Both the position numbers and the translations under genes were made by a program. Source: Streptomyces sp. NBC_01231 (GTDB lineage Bacteria > Actinomycetota > Actinomycetes > Streptomycetales > Streptomycetaceae). Taken from it: a stretch of 64,000 nucleotides of DNA. Below the pieces are notes generated by a model. It was given only the letters and a program-made list of their open reading frames with translations, was not told the DNA's origin and did not search any database. The DNA is taken from positions 10,664,001 to 10,728,000 of the forward strand of contig CP108521.1 in the NCBI GenBank assembly GCA_035999765.1, given 5' to 3'. Of this stretch, positions 1-8,513 are shown one piece after another (position 1 is the stretch's first letter; each line of letters opens with the position of its first letter).

Positions 1-1
1 C

Positions 2-1630
2 ACCGCCCACGACGTCGTAGAGGCCGTCGCCGCGTACGTCCTGCCCCCATTCGGTGCCGACGGACTGCTGTTCCAGACACTGGAGGGCGTCCGTCTGAAG
101 GTCGTCGGCGCCGCCGGCTATCCGCCGGAGTTCCTCAGCGTGCTCGACGGACTCCCGCTCGCCGCCCATGCCGCGTTCCTCGACGTGATGCTGAGCGGCA
201 CACCCCGGTTCGTCGAATCGAGGGAGGAGTTCCAGAGGTTTTACCGGCAGTCTCCGGCGCTGCGGATCGTGATCGAGATGTCGCCGAAGGGAGCGTGGGC
301 CTTCCTGCCCATGCTGGCCTCCGGGCGCGCCATCGGCCTGTGTGCGGTGTCCTTCCGCGAGCCGCGTTCCTTCAGTGACGACGAGCGCACGTTGCTGACG
401 GCGCTGAGTGGTCTGGTCGGTCAGTCGCTGGGACGGGCCCATCTGTACGACGTGGAGCACGCCCGAGCCCAGGAGCTGCAGCGCGGTCTGCTGCCGAGGA
501 CACTGCCCCGCCTGTCCGCCGCCGTGGCGGCGGCCCGGTACCTGCCCGCAGGCCGGGGTGAGGAGGTGGGCGGTGACTGGTACGACGTGATTCCGCTGTC
601 GGCCGACCGGGTGGCCATGGTGATCGGCGACGTCATGGGGCACGGCATCACCGAGGCGGCCACCATGGGCCGGCTGCGCACGGCCGTACGTACCCTCGCC
701 GATCTGGAGATGCCGTCCGGCGAGTTGCTCAGCCGTCTCAACGACCTGGTCTCCGACTTCGGCGAGGACTTCTATGCCACCTGTCTGTACGCCGTCTTCG
801 ACCCGGTCGCGCGTACGTGTTCGTATTCCCTGGCCGGCCACCCCCCGCCGGTCGTCGTTCACCCTGACGGCACCGTCCACAGCCCCGATGTGGCACCTGA
901 TCCTCCGCTCGGGGCCGCCATACCGCCCTTCGCGACTCACCAGCTGCATCTGCCCGACCAGAGCCTTCTTGTCCTGTACACCGACGGGCTCGTCGAATCC
1001 GCCACCCGGGACGCAGACCAGGGGCTGGCGCAACTGCGGCAGACTCTCTCCCGGGCCCCGCTCGGCACCGGTTCCTTCGAGACCGCCGACGAGGACGACG
1101 GCATCCGGCGCATCACGGAGCTGTGCGATCAGGTCGTGGCGGCTCTGCTGCCCGACCGTGAGTTGACGACGGACGACGCCGCTCTGCTCATCGTGCGTAC
1201 GCGGTGTACCGCCGCACACGATGTCGCGTCCTGCAGCCTTCCCGACGAGCCCCGGGCAGCCGGGCAGGCCCGGAAGTACGTGCGCGAACAGCTCGACGCG
1301 TGGGGACTCGACGATCTCGTACTGACCACCGAACTGCTGGTGAGCGAGCTGGTCGGCAACATCGTCCGACACGCCAGGGGCCCGATCCACCTGCGTCTGC
1401 TGCGCAGTCGCTCCCTCATATGTGAGGTCTACGACGGCAGCCTGACGACCCCGCGCATCCGCCACGCCAGTCACACCGACGAGGGCGGCCGCGGCCTGCA
1501 ACTCGTCGCCGCCCTGTCCCGGCGCTGGGGCGCCCGCTATCTCGACGACGGCAAGTGCATCTGGACGGAGCAGGACCTCCCGCTCGCTCATGTCGGGCCG
1601 CCTGTCGCTGCACGTCGTGAGCGCGGCTGA
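2..1630 (+). CDS. GAF / PP2C (SpoIIE) phosphatase / HATPase fusion, 5' end outside window
   Basis: The reading frame is open from base 2, so the GTG at 140 is internal and the gene begins before the window. Domains in order: a GAF-like sensor region, then a PP2C/SpoIIE phosphatase with the metal-binding GGDWYDV and VIGDVMGHG motifs (about bases 560-650), then a C-terminal RsbW-like HATPase_c domain with an N-box (NIVRHA) and a G-box (DEGGRGLQL). Proteins of this layout act in the cytoplasm on anti-sigma-factor antagonists in partner-switching cascades, and the kinase domain can act on the same partner. No sigma or antagonist gene lies next to it here. A badly broken paralogue lies at 16262-16975, on the far side of the duplicated catabolic modules. 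Confidence 0.9.
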   Translation, partial: TAHDVVEAVAAYVLPPFGADGLLFQTLEGVRLKVVGAAGYPPEFLSVLDGLPLAAHAAFLDVMLSGTPRFVESREEFQRFYRQSPALRIVIEMSPKGAWAFLPMLASGRAIGLCAVSFREPRSFSDDERTLLTALSGLVGQSLGRAHLYDVEHARAQELQRGLLPRTLPRLSAAVAAARYLPAGRGEEVGGDWYDVIPLSADRVAMVIGDVMGHGITEAATMGRLRTAVRTLADLEMPSGELLSRLNDLVSDFGEDFYATCLYAVFDPVARTCSYSLAGHPPPVVVHPDGTVHSPDVAPDPPLGAAIPPFATHQLHLPDQSLLVLYTDGLVESATRDADQGLAQLRQTLSRAPLGTGSFETADEDDGIRRITELCDQVVAALLPDRELTTDDAALLIVRTRCTAAHDVASCSLPDEPRAAGQARKYVREQLDAWGLDDLVLTTELLVSELVGNIVRHARGPIHLRLLRSRSLICEVYDGSLTTPRIRHASHTDEGGRGLQLVAALSRRWGARYLDDGKCIWTEQDLPLAHVGPPVAARRERG

Positions 1631-1652
1631 CATCTCGTCACTATTTTATTTT

Positions 1653-1669
1653 GCAGAATTTTATTCTGC
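1653..1669. promoter_or_regulatory. Perfect 7-3-7 palindrome GCAGAATTTTATTCTGC
   Basis: It lies 23 bp after the phosphatase stop codon, in an AT-rich patch (about 1640-1720) unusual for this genome. It reads CAGAA-N5-TTCTG, the everted form of the TTCTG-N5-CAGAA operator at 1995. No U-tract follows on either strand, so a binding site fits better than a terminator. It could also be chance in AT-rich sequence. The rest of 1631-2096 shows no credible gene. Confidence 0.4.
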
Positions 1670-1994
1670 GGTAAAGAAAAAAATTTACTGGACGCTCGCG
1701 GGGCACTCCTACATAATTGCGGCGGTATTGACCAGGTCAATTCCTTGATCGGCCCGCGGCTGCCGGTGGTGAGGGTCGCGGCAGGCGAGCGGTCCGCGAT
1801 GGTGGCGGGCATGGTCGTGACCGCACATGGATGACTTGGAGATCGTTTCGGCGGCCCCGACCGCACTCGGGCGCGGTGCCCACGTGATGTGGATGCCAGG
1901 GGCGAGCCCCGCGATCGTGTTCGGACGCTGGGACCAGCAGTGACGCCCGGGCCGGACCGCACTTGAGGTGCTGGGACTGACCTGCAGTTAACTG

Positions 1995-2009
1995 TTCTGT
2001 CATCCAGAA
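1995..2009. promoter_or_regulatory. Candidate IclR-type operator TTCTG-N5-CAGAA upstream of module 1
   Basis: The 15-mer TTCTGTCATCCAGAA sits 87 bp before the MFS start at 2097. An equivalent palindrome at 9997-10011 sits in the same relative place before the duplicated MFS gene. Related 15-mers precede the IclR gene at 30089 and the dioxygenase operon at 31930. The two IclR regulators in the window are the obvious candidates to bind it. Confidence 0.6.
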
Positions 2010-2096
2010 TTATTTTCCGATCAGGCCGCATCCGGCCATAAGGTCCCCGGCATAGCCACCACGGGCGAGTCGCCCGGATCATGGGAAGGACACTCA

Positions 2097-3527
2097 ATGG
2101 CGAGATCGTCTGATGTGGCCGCTTCAGCGGGGTTCGAAGATCAAGTCTCCGCCTGTGATCAACAGCCCGGAGAGATCGCGGCCCGCATCGATCGAATTCC
2201 CACAGGCAGATTCCATGTCAGGGTTGCGGGTGTCATCGGTGCCGGCACGTTCTTCGATGGTTTCGACGCGATCAGTCTGGCCGTGATATTGCCGATCGTC
2301 GTCCATGTCTTCGACCTCACCCTGGCCGAGGCCGGGCTGATAGTGAGCGCGGGATTCATCGGCCAGTTCATCGGCGCAGTGGTTATCGGTGCCCTGAGCG
2401 ACCGCATTGGACGCCGACCGGCGTTCTTGATCTCCGTCACCACATTCAGCTGCCTCTCGCTTGCCTGTGCGCTGGCGTGGAGCGCGGACAGCCTGCTGGT
2501 GTTCCGGGTGCTGCAAGGCATCGGTCTCGGGGCCGAGGTGCCCATCGCGACGACATTCATCAACGAGTTCCTCGGGGCGCGCAAGCGGGGACGCACCGCG
2601 GTCCTCTTCACGTCGCTCGTCACCTGGGGGATCGCGTTCGCGCCACTGGCCGGACTGCTCGCTGTGACCGCCGCCGGACCAGAGGTGGGCTGGCGGATAT
2701 TGCTCGCCATCGGCGCATTGCCGCTCTTCCTGGCCGTCTGGGGCTGGTTCGCGCTACCGGAATCACCACGCTGGCTGGCAGAAAAAGGGCGGATCGCGGA
2801 AGCCGAAGCCATCGTGGCGAAGATGGAGCGCGAGGCCAAGGAGCACATGCACGTGCTCGCCGAACCGCAGCAACTACTGGTGCAGGCCAGGTACAAGTTC
2901 AGTGTGACCGAGCTGCTCGGCCCGCAGTACCGAACTCGCACGCTGTCTTTGTGGGTGATCTGGTTCACGACGTACTTCGTGACCTATGGATACCAGACAT
3001 GGCTGCCCACAATGTATGTGCGAATCGGCGGACTGAAACCCTCGTACTCGCTGATGCTCACCGTGGCCCTGGGGATCCTGCAGGTGCTCATGTCGGGCTT
3101 CGCGGCATGGCTGGTTGAGCGCATCGGGCGGCGAGCGATATTCAAGGCCGGATATATCACTGCCGCGGCGGGTGGACTGTTCGGCTTTACCATCGTGGGC
3201 ACACTCGGCCATACCGGATGGCCTGCTCTGGCTGCCTCTGGCATGTTTATCGCGGTCGGAATGTCGATCCCTTCCGTGCTGCTGTGGGTCTATACGGCGG
3301 AGCTGTTCCCTACGCGTATGCGGGGGTGGGCGACATCCACGTGCAGCGGTATGCTCCGCCTTTCGAGCGTAGTCTCCCCGGTTGTGATCGGATCGATTTT
3401 GGGCGGTGGCGCGAGTCCGGGGTTTGTGTTTGCGCTATTCGGCCTTGGTGCCATCGTCGCACTGGTCGTGGTGTCGATCTTCGGCGTGGAGACCCGCGAT
3501 CTTGTTTTGGAGGAAATCTCAGCATGA
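2097..3527 (+). CDS. MFS aromatic-acid:H+ symporter-type importer (module copy 1)
   Basis: This 476-residue protein has the 12-TM layout of the major facilitator superfamily. It has the loop 2-3 signature GALSDRIGRRP near residue 100 and FFDGFDA in TM1, as in the aromatic acid/H+ symporter (AAHS) group. Such transporters import benzoate- or phthalate-like acids across the plasma membrane. The start is supported by GGAAGG about 8 bp upstream. It is the first gene of a five-gene set, and the next gene starts 34 bp after its stop. The paralogue at 10093-11526 is similar along its whole length. The substrate is not predictable from sequence; the Rieske and dioxygenase-like genes downstream suggest an aromatic carboxylate. 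Confidence 0.85.
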   Translation: MARSSDVAASAGFEDQVSACDQQPGEIAARIDRIPTGRFHVRVAGVIGAGTFFDGFDAISLAVILPIVVHVFDLTLAEAGLIVSAGFIGQFIGAVVIGALSDRIGRRPAFLISVTTFSCLSLACALAWSADSLLVFRVLQGIGLGAEVPIATTFINEFLGARKRGRTAVLFTSLVTWGIAFAPLAGLLAVTAAGPEVGWRILLAIGALPLFLAVWGWFALPESPRWLAEKGRIAEAEAIVAKMEREAKEHMHVLAEPQQLLVQARYKFSVTELLGPQYRTRTLSLWVIWFTTYFVTYGYQTWLPTMYVRIGGLKPSYSLMLTVALGILQVLMSGFAAWLVERIGRRAIFKAGYITAAAGGLFGFTIVGTLGHTGWPALAASGMFIAVGMSIPSVLLWVYTAELFPTRMRGWATSTCSGMLRLSSVVSPVVIGSILGGGASPGFVFALFGLGAIVALVVVSIFGVETRDLVLEEISA

Positions 3528-3560
3528 GTACAGATGAAGCGACGTCATTCGGGAGGCGCA

Positions 3561-4208
3561 ATGCTGTTCAGTGACATCGAGATCGATGAACCGATCGAGA
3601 AGGTGGTCGATGACTGGGACTACCTGAGTGAGCGTGTTGTCGCGCGCTTCCTCGGAAAGTTCCGGCCAGAAGGCGACAGTGTCTTCGGTGTCCGCCACGT
3701 GGTGCCCACCTTGGGTGATCGCAAGCGGGGCTTGGACATGCTCCAGACCAGGCGGAACTTCGAAATAGGCCCCGCCGGTTGCGTCCAGGTGGCTCGCGAC
3801 CCGCTGACCGTGCACGTCACGGCGAGCGGGACGCCGCACCGTACCGAGCACCTGTTCGGCTACTGGCACATCAACGACAAGGACGAGCTCATTCTGCCGC
3901 TTCCGGCAGTCTCCCCCGAGAAGCCGGCTCACCTCCTCATCATCATGGGCCGTCCGACGGGGAAGGAGACCGACCGGGTCGCGTGGTACTGCGAGCGCTG
4001 CACGGAGCTGGTCTTCATGCGGGAGCTGGTCACCGGCGATGTCGGCTTCCAGCATTTCTGGCTATGGGAACAATCGAGCGTCGCGGAGTACAACTCGTCC
4101 GTTGAGAACCGGACCTGCCCCGAGTGCCGCCACGTCAACCCGCACGGCTATACGGGATTTTCGCATGACGACGATGAGATCATGCGAGCTGCTCGGAGGG
4201 AATGGTGA
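3561..4208 (+). CDS. 3-hydroxyanthranilate dioxygenase-like cupin/rubredoxin-site protein A (copy 1)
   Basis: This 215-residue protein is unassigned but recognisable. Its C-terminal third has WYCERC, then a second CPEC about 40 residues later followed by HVNPHGY. This matches the rubredoxin-like metal site at the C-terminus of bacterial 3-hydroxyanthranilate 3,4-dioxygenase (NbaC/HAO). The central part has HRTEHLFGYWHINDKDE where that family has its cupin iron ligands, but the usual His/Glu/His pattern is not clearly kept. The ATG at 3561 was chosen over upstream starts because GGGAGG lies just before it and the copy at 11560 starts at the same place. It overlaps the next gene by 7 bp, and the two are paralogues of each other, so a heteromeric enzyme is plausible. 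The substrate is unknown. Confidence 0.7.
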   Translation: MLFSDIEIDEPIEKVVDDWDYLSERVVARFLGKFRPEGDSVFGVRHVVPTLGDRKRGLDMLQTRRNFEIGPAGCVQVARDPLTVHVTASGTPHRTEHLFGYWHINDKDELILPLPAVSPEKPAHLLIIMGRPTGKETDRVAWYCERCTELVFMRELVTGDVGFQHFWLWEQSSVAEYNSSVENRTCPECRHVNPHGYTGFSHDDDEIMRAARREW

Positions 4209-4813
4209 CGACCGTGTCGGGCAAAGAGCCGAGGGCTTCATCCCCGCCGCTGCTCATGCATTACACGAGGAGCATGACCGCTGTTGACAGCAGATGGTCA
4301 AACATCGGGGACTATGCCATCTGGACCGGCAACCAAAAGATCGAGGAACTGCCGTACGTCCTGATGGAGTTTCGGGACGGAAAGGTCCTCACGGTTCCGC
4401 CCGGGAAGGTCGCCCCGGTCCTCCATCGAATTCCCGCCGGCACGCCGTACCGGGTTTCCGGACTCTTCGGTTTCTGGCATGCGAGCGATGCCGACACGGT
4501 ATGGGTGCAGGCCGAGTACGAAGGTAAGAGGTTCTACTCGATGATGTTGGGCGGGTCCCGGGCGCGTCCGAGCCTCAACCGGTGTGAGTGGTACTGCCCC
4601 CGTTGCGCCCGGCCTCTGCGTCAGCGGACGTTCGATACGGCGACGGCCGGCTTCACGGCGTTTCTCAGCACCACCCAAGAATGGGTTCGCGAGTTCAACG
4701 CCGACGCGACTGGACGGAAGTGCACGGACTGTGGGTACTCCCACCCCCTCGGATACGGATTCGATCCGCAGGACGACACTGTGGCCGAGGCATTGGAGAG
4801 GAAGTCGTGGTAG
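4202..4813 (+). CDS. 3-hydroxyanthranilate dioxygenase-like cupin/rubredoxin-site protein B (copy 1)
   Basis: A 203-residue paralogue of the preceding gene. It has WYCPRC and CTDCGYSHPLGYG in the C-terminal metal-site region, and FGFWHASDADTVW where protein A has FGYWHINDKDELI. The ATG at 4202 lies inside the end of gene A with GGAGGG just upstream, so the two are translationally coupled. The 3' end overlaps the Rieske gene (GTGGTAG). From about base 4420 onward this gene is nearly identical to its copy at 12201-12812, while the first 220 bases have diverged. It is probably the partner subunit of protein A; whether either binds catalytic iron is open. Confidence 0.7.
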   Translation: MVTTVSGKEPRASSPPLLMHYTRSMTAVDSRWSNIGDYAIWTGNQKIEELPYVLMEFRDGKVLTVPPGKVAPVLHRIPAGTPYRVSGLFGFWHASDADTVWVQAEYEGKRFYSMMLGGSRARPSLNRCEWYCPRCARPLRQRTFDTATAGFTAFLSTTQEWVREFNADATGRKCTDCGYSHPLGYGFDPQDDTVAEALERKSW

Positions 4814-5136
4814 CCGAGATTGAGCGTGTCGAAGTCGGCTCGGTACGCGACCTGGACGAGAAGTCCGTACTGCGCCTGTCGCTTCCGGACGGCCGACCGA
4901 TCGCCGTGGCACTGCTGGCCGATGGAGAATACACGGCCTTTGAAGGCCTCTGCCCGCACAAGGGCGCTCCGATCACGGAAGGCCGCATCTGTGAAGAGGC
5001 CGTCATCTGCCCCTGGCACGGATTCCGGTTCGACCTGCGCAGCGGTGAGCCCGTGGGAACGCCGAGCATCATGAAACTCTCCGTGCTTCCGGTCACTGTC
5101 GAATCCGACCGGATCTTCGTAACCATCACCAAGTAA
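4807..5136 (+). CDS. Small Rieske [2Fe-2S] ferredoxin (copy 1)
   Basis: A 109-residue protein with a complete Rieske motif, CPHKG then CPWHGFRFD, the CxH and CxxH ligands of a BphA3/NirD-type soluble ferredoxin. The GTG at 4807 overlaps the previous stop (GTGGTAG), has GAGAGGA just upstream, and gives the usual family length. Such proteins pass electrons from a flavin reductase to an oxygenase. Here it is the only redox protein in a module with two dioxygenase-like proteins. A ferredoxin reductase is encoded at 6598. The copy at 12806 differs at one internal residue plus a C-terminal extension. Confidence 0.85.
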   Translation: MVAEIERVEVGSVRDLDEKSVLRLSLPDGRPIAVALLADGEYTAFEGLCPHKGAPITEGRICEEAVICPWHGFRFDLRSGEPVGTPSIMKLSVLPVTVESDRIFVTITK

Positions 5137-5176
5137 CACTCGCCCGCTGTTGGACGTCCGTACTACGGAGAACTCC

Positions 5177-6148
5177 ATGCTGAATGATGAAAACCCCCTG
5201 ACGATCATCGGTGACTGGGGGAATGCCAACTTCCACGCCATCGCGGGGTGGGTCGCCGCCAACCTGAGGTTTCGGATCCAGGGTCCCGGAGCGCCCGGGT
5301 CCCAGTACGTGATCAAGACCGGCTCGGGATACCGGGACAACATAGACGCAGTCGCCAGTGGAGCGGCTGACGTCGCGATCACGACGCCCGCCGACATCTC
5401 TCTTGAAATGGCCGTAGCCGGCCGGGACTTCTTCGCAGGGACGCCATACCCTCACCTCCGGACCCTGGGCTACATCCCCCAGGACGACCGGCTGATCCTT
5501 GCTGTTCGGGCGGACACGGGAATCGAGTCGTTCGCCGACATCCGGGAGAAGCACCCCGCCCTGTCTCTCGCCACGGGAAGCCGCGGCGAACACAATCTGA
5601 TGACGTGGGCCGTCATGGAGGCGTTGCGCAGCCACGGCATCGACCCGGCCGACATCGAGGGATGGGGCGGGCGCTGGATGGAGCACGATCACCCGCGCCG
5701 CGCGCTCGAGTGGGCCATCAGCGGCGAGGCCAATGCCGTGTTCTTCGAGGGAATCCTGGTCCCGCAGTGGTGGACCTTCGTGGAAAAGGTACCGGTGCGG
5801 TTCATCCCGATGGAGGAGGAAGCGCTCGGAGACCTGAGTTCCCGGCTGGGCCTGCGCCCGGGGACGCTTGAGCGCGGAAGGCTGGGGGCCGAGACCGACG
5901 TGCCGTGTCTCGACTGGTCGAACTGGGCCATCGTGGTCCGCGACGACATGCCGGACGAGATGGCCCACATGATCACCGCCGTGATGGTGGAGGAGCGTGC
6001 GGAACTCGAAGGGCGGTACCGGCATCTGCCGTACGAGCGCTCGCCGCTGTCGTACCCCATCGACCCGTACACGATGCACAAGGGCCTGGGCGCCCCGCTG
6101 CACCCCGGTGCCGAGCAGTACTACCGGGACAACGGATACCTGAGCTGA
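5177..6148 (+). CDS. TAXI-family binding-protein fold without signal peptide (copy 1)
   Basis: This 323-residue protein resembles TAXI-type TRAP solute-binding proteins and NMT1-like periplasmic-binding folds: KTGSGYRDNI near the N-terminus, an internal GSRGEHNLMTWA, and the typical ending LHPGAEQYYRDNGYL. It has no signal peptide or lipobox, and no TRAP permease is nearby, so an extracellular receptor role is doubtful. The ATG at 5177 has GGAG 6 bp upstream. 4,5-dihydroxyphthalate decarboxylase also has a binding-protein-like fold and a relative is encoded at 8513, so an intracellular enzyme or ligand-sensing role is a reasonable inference. The copy at 13173 differs at about 27 of 323 residues. 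Confidence 0.75.
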   Translation: MLNDENPLTIIGDWGNANFHAIAGWVAANLRFRIQGPGAPGSQYVIKTGSGYRDNIDAVASGAADVAITTPADISLEMAVAGRDFFAGTPYPHLRTLGYIPQDDRLILAVRADTGIESFADIREKHPALSLATGSRGEHNLMTWAVMEALRSHGIDPADIEGWGGRWMEHDHPRRALEWAISGEANAVFFEGILVPQWWTFVEKVPVRFIPMEEEALGDLSSRLGLRPGTLERGRLGAETDVPCLDWSNWAIVVRDDMPDEMAHMITAVMVEERAELEGRYRHLPYERSPLSYPIDPYTMHKGLGAPLHPGAEQYYRDNGYLS

Positions 6149-6190
6149 TTTTCCGGCGCACGAGCAACCGCCTCCCGTCGGGTCGGCGCC

Positions 6191-6231
6191 GCCGGTCCCT
6201 GCTCCACTTCGGCTGAGCAGCAGGGACCGGC
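6191..6231 (+). terminator. Strong hairpin after module 1
   Basis: A perfect 13-bp stem (GCCGGTCCCTGCT / AGCAGGGACCGGC) with a 15-nt loop starts 43 bp after the stop of the TAXI-like gene. There is no U-tract, which is common for actinomycete terminators. It separates module 1 from the ferredoxin-reductase genes. Confidence 0.6.
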
Positions 6232-6403
6232 TGAGAACGCCGCAATGACCACGGTGTCCGCGCAGGACACGGTCCGATCGGCGGAGGCTCACCTGTTGAC
6301 GCCATTGCCCGCGCGGCTGACGAGGAGGCTTCGGGCATCACCGATGGCGTAGTCACCCGACGGCGGGATCGCGGTCGAATCATGAGACACAAGGAGAACT
6401 GAC

Positions 6404-6601
6404 ATGGCCGTGATAAAGGCCGACCTGGAATTGTGCAAGGGCTACGCGAGCTGCATCGTCGTCGCGGACGACGTGTTCGACCTCGACGACGAGGGGCTCG
6501 TTGCGGTCGTGAGGAGGGAGATCCCGGCGTCGGACATGGTTCGTATGCAGGAGGCGGTGCTGGTGTGTCCGGTGGCCGCCCTCGCGATCGAGGAGTCATG
6601 A
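6404..6601 (+). CDS. [3Fe-4S]-type ferredoxin
   Basis: A 65-residue acidic ferredoxin with C-x5-C (CKGYASC) near the N-terminus and a distal CPVAAL, the pattern of [3Fe-4S] ferredoxins that serve P450s or phthalate-type dioxygenases (PhtAc-like). AAGGAGA precedes the ATG. Its stop overlaps the reductase start (ATGA), so the two form an electron-transfer pair. A similar ferredoxin at 35082 belongs to the dioxygenase operon, which lacks a reductase. Confidence 0.9.
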   Translation: MAVIKADLELCKGYASCIVVADDVFDLDDEGLVAVVRREIPASDMVRMQEAVLVCPVAALAIEES

Positions 6602-7836
6602 CTCGGACCACTGTCATCGTCGGGTCCTCGGTGGGCGGCGTCCGGACCGCGCAGGCGTTGCGCCGCGAAGGGTACGACGGCGAGGTCGTGCTCGTCGGCG
6701 AGGAACGCGCGCTGCCCTATGACAAGCCGCCGCTGTCGAAGGGAATGCTGGCCGGCACCACGACGGCCGACGCCATCTGCTTGCTGACCGAGCAGGCCGC
6801 CGCCGAGGCAGGCATCCGGCTGATGCTAGGCCGCCCCGCAACCCGGCTGCACGTCGACGAGCGCATCGTGGAGCTGGCCGGAGGTGAGCGGTTGGCCTTC
6901 GACGACGTGGTCATCGCGACCGGGGTGCGGGCACGGCAGTCGCCTTGGGGCGAGCCGCCCGGTGTGCATGTGGTGCGTACCCTCGACGACGCGGTCGATC
7001 TCGGCGCGGCCCTGCGCCGGGGTGGTCCGTTGGTGGTCATCGGCGCCGGGTTCATCGGCGCCGAGGTGGCTGCGACCGCCCGCGGCCTCGGTCTTGGGGA
7101 AGTGACGGTCGTCGATCCGGTTCCAGTACCGCTCAGCCGTGTGCTCAACCCGGCCGTGGCCGAGCGGTTCGCCCGCCTGCACGCGAACCGGGGCGTCGAC
7201 ACGCGCTTCGGGGTGGGGGTCTCTGGGATCGACCAGGTCGCCGACGGTCTCGCGGTCCGCCTCACCGACGGGGCGACGCTGCGGGCGGCCACGGTGGTCG
7301 TCGGGATCGGGGCGGTTCCGAACGACGAGTGGCTGCGCTCGTCGGGGCTTCAGATCGACGACGGCGTGGTGTGTGACCAGAACAGCCGAGTGGTCGGGGC
7401 ACCGCACGTGCACGCCGTCGGCGACGTCGCGCGTTGGTTCCATCGGCGGCACGGCCGCCTCGTGCGCGCCGAGCACTGGACCAACGCCGTGGAGCAGGCC
7501 ACCTGCGTCGCGCACAACATCGTCCATCCGGACAGGCCCCGCACCTATGAGCCGGTCGAGTACGTCTGGAGCGACCAGTACGACTGGAAGATCCAGCTGG
7601 CCGGGCAGACCGGTGGCGACCTCGTGCACGTCACAGTCGGCGGCGCCGCCCCTACGCGGACGTTCGCCGTGCTCTACGCCGATTCCGAGGGAGGCTTCCG
7701 CGGTGCGGTCACCGTGAACTGGCCGCGCGCCCTGATCGCCTGTCGGCGGGCCCTCACCGCGACGCACACGCTCGTTGAGGTTCGGCGCACGGTGGAGGCC
7801 ACGCTGAAGCGGGCCTCCGTAGGCGCAGCCGGATAA
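6598..7836 (+). CDS. FAD-dependent NAD(P)H:ferredoxin reductase
   Basis: A 412-residue pyridine nucleotide-disulfide-type reductase of the rhodocoxin/phthalate dioxygenase reductase group. The N-terminal FAD site is VIVGSSVGGVRTAQAL with DKPPLSK following. The NAD(P)H site is VVIGAGFIGAEVA near residue 145, and the C-terminal FAD motif is HAVGDVARW. The ATG at 6598 overlaps the ferredoxin stop, so the long upstream extension of the frame is not part of the gene. It should pass electrons from NAD(P)H to the ferredoxin at 6404, and possibly to those at 35082, 4807 and 12806. It is the only ferredoxin reductase seen in the window. Confidence 0.88.
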   Translation: MTRTTVIVGSSVGGVRTAQALRREGYDGEVVLVGEERALPYDKPPLSKGMLAGTTTADAICLLTEQAAAEAGIRLMLGRPATRLHVDERIVELAGGERLAFDDVVIATGVRARQSPWGEPPGVHVVRTLDDAVDLGAALRRGGPLVVIGAGFIGAEVAATARGLGLGEVTVVDPVPVPLSRVLNPAVAERFARLHANRGVDTRFGVGVSGIDQVADGLAVRLTDGATLRAATVVVGIGAVPNDEWLRSSGLQIDDGVVCDQNSRVVGAPHVHAVGDVARWFHRRHGRLVRAEHWTNAVEQATCVAHNIVHPDRPRTYEPVEYVWSDQYDWKIQLAGQTGGDLVHVTVGGAAPTRTFAVLYADSEGGFRGAVTVNWPRALIACRRALTATHTLVEVRRTVEATLKRASVGAAG

Positions 7837-7860
7837 CTGCGCGGACTGCGGACTGTAGGC

Positions 7861-8513
7861 GTGAGTCGCGAGCTCGCCCCGCTTCGCGGCTTGGCCGACG
7901 ACATCATCGGCCACATAAGCCTGCGCGTCGATGGCCGGCGCCTGTTGGTTCCGGTGCCGCGGTCCACGAACGCGGCCCCCCCCTTCACCACGGACGCCGG
8001 CGCCCGGCTCGTCGACCTCACCGGTCACCAAGGAGCGTCCGGTGAACTCGGCGGCGGGTACGACCGCCCACCGAGCTGCCGCCGCACACCGAGGTGCTGC
8101 GGACACGCAGCAATGTCACAGCCGTGTGCACGCACATCGACCGGCGTCGTCGCAGCGGACCTGGCTGGTAACGAGGTTCGGCCGGTCCCAGGTGCGTTCG
8201 CCATCCCGGCCCGCGGCTCACGCCGGAGGCGTGCCGTTCACCCCGCACCGTGCTCGTGAGCGACCGGTGCCTCGGCACGGAGACGGTGGTCTTGAGCGCC
8301 GGCCAGCCGGCGTGTGTGCTACGCCCCGGACTCACCGGCGCCGCCGCGAGCGTCGAGCAGGCCGTACTCCAGGTCGTCGGCGTTGACCGGCTCGCCCGGA
8401 TATCGCTGCGGGTGGTGGCCGCGTGCGGCACACGCGTCGACCGTCCCGAGGCCCACATTGCCGAGCCACCTGACCTCGACGCAGCGTTCAACACAGTTCA
8501 TGAGGAGTCGTAA
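7861..8513 (+). pseudogene. Decayed class II aldolase-type (PhtC-like) decarboxylase
   Basis: Two frames together match the intact class II aldolase at 35297-36019: IGHISLRVDGRRLLV at the start, GVVAADLAGNEVRPVPGAF in the middle, then LVSDRC, VDRLARISLRVV and PPDLDAAFN at the end after a frame change near 8250. Stretches of homology are lost, including the residues around the His-x-His metal site. It follows the reductase by 24 bp and its stop overlaps the next ATG, so an original order ferredoxin-reductase-decarboxylase-DHP decarboxylase is likely. It is probably inactive. Confidence 0.75.

Noticed and set aside
1653..1669. Palindrome as a rho-independent terminator of the phosphatase gene
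   Set aside because: The stem is AT-rich and short, and no U-tract follows on either strand. The operator-like reading is preferred, with low confidence.
1588..2097. 169-residue minus-strand frame in the first intergenic region
   Set aside because: It spans the operator region and AT-rich patch, and its sequence resembles no protein.
5126..6292. Long minus-strand frame opposite the TAXI-like gene, repeated at 13125-14378
   Set aside because: It exists in both copies only because the sense gene is conserved; it has no RBS, no domain and no sensible start.
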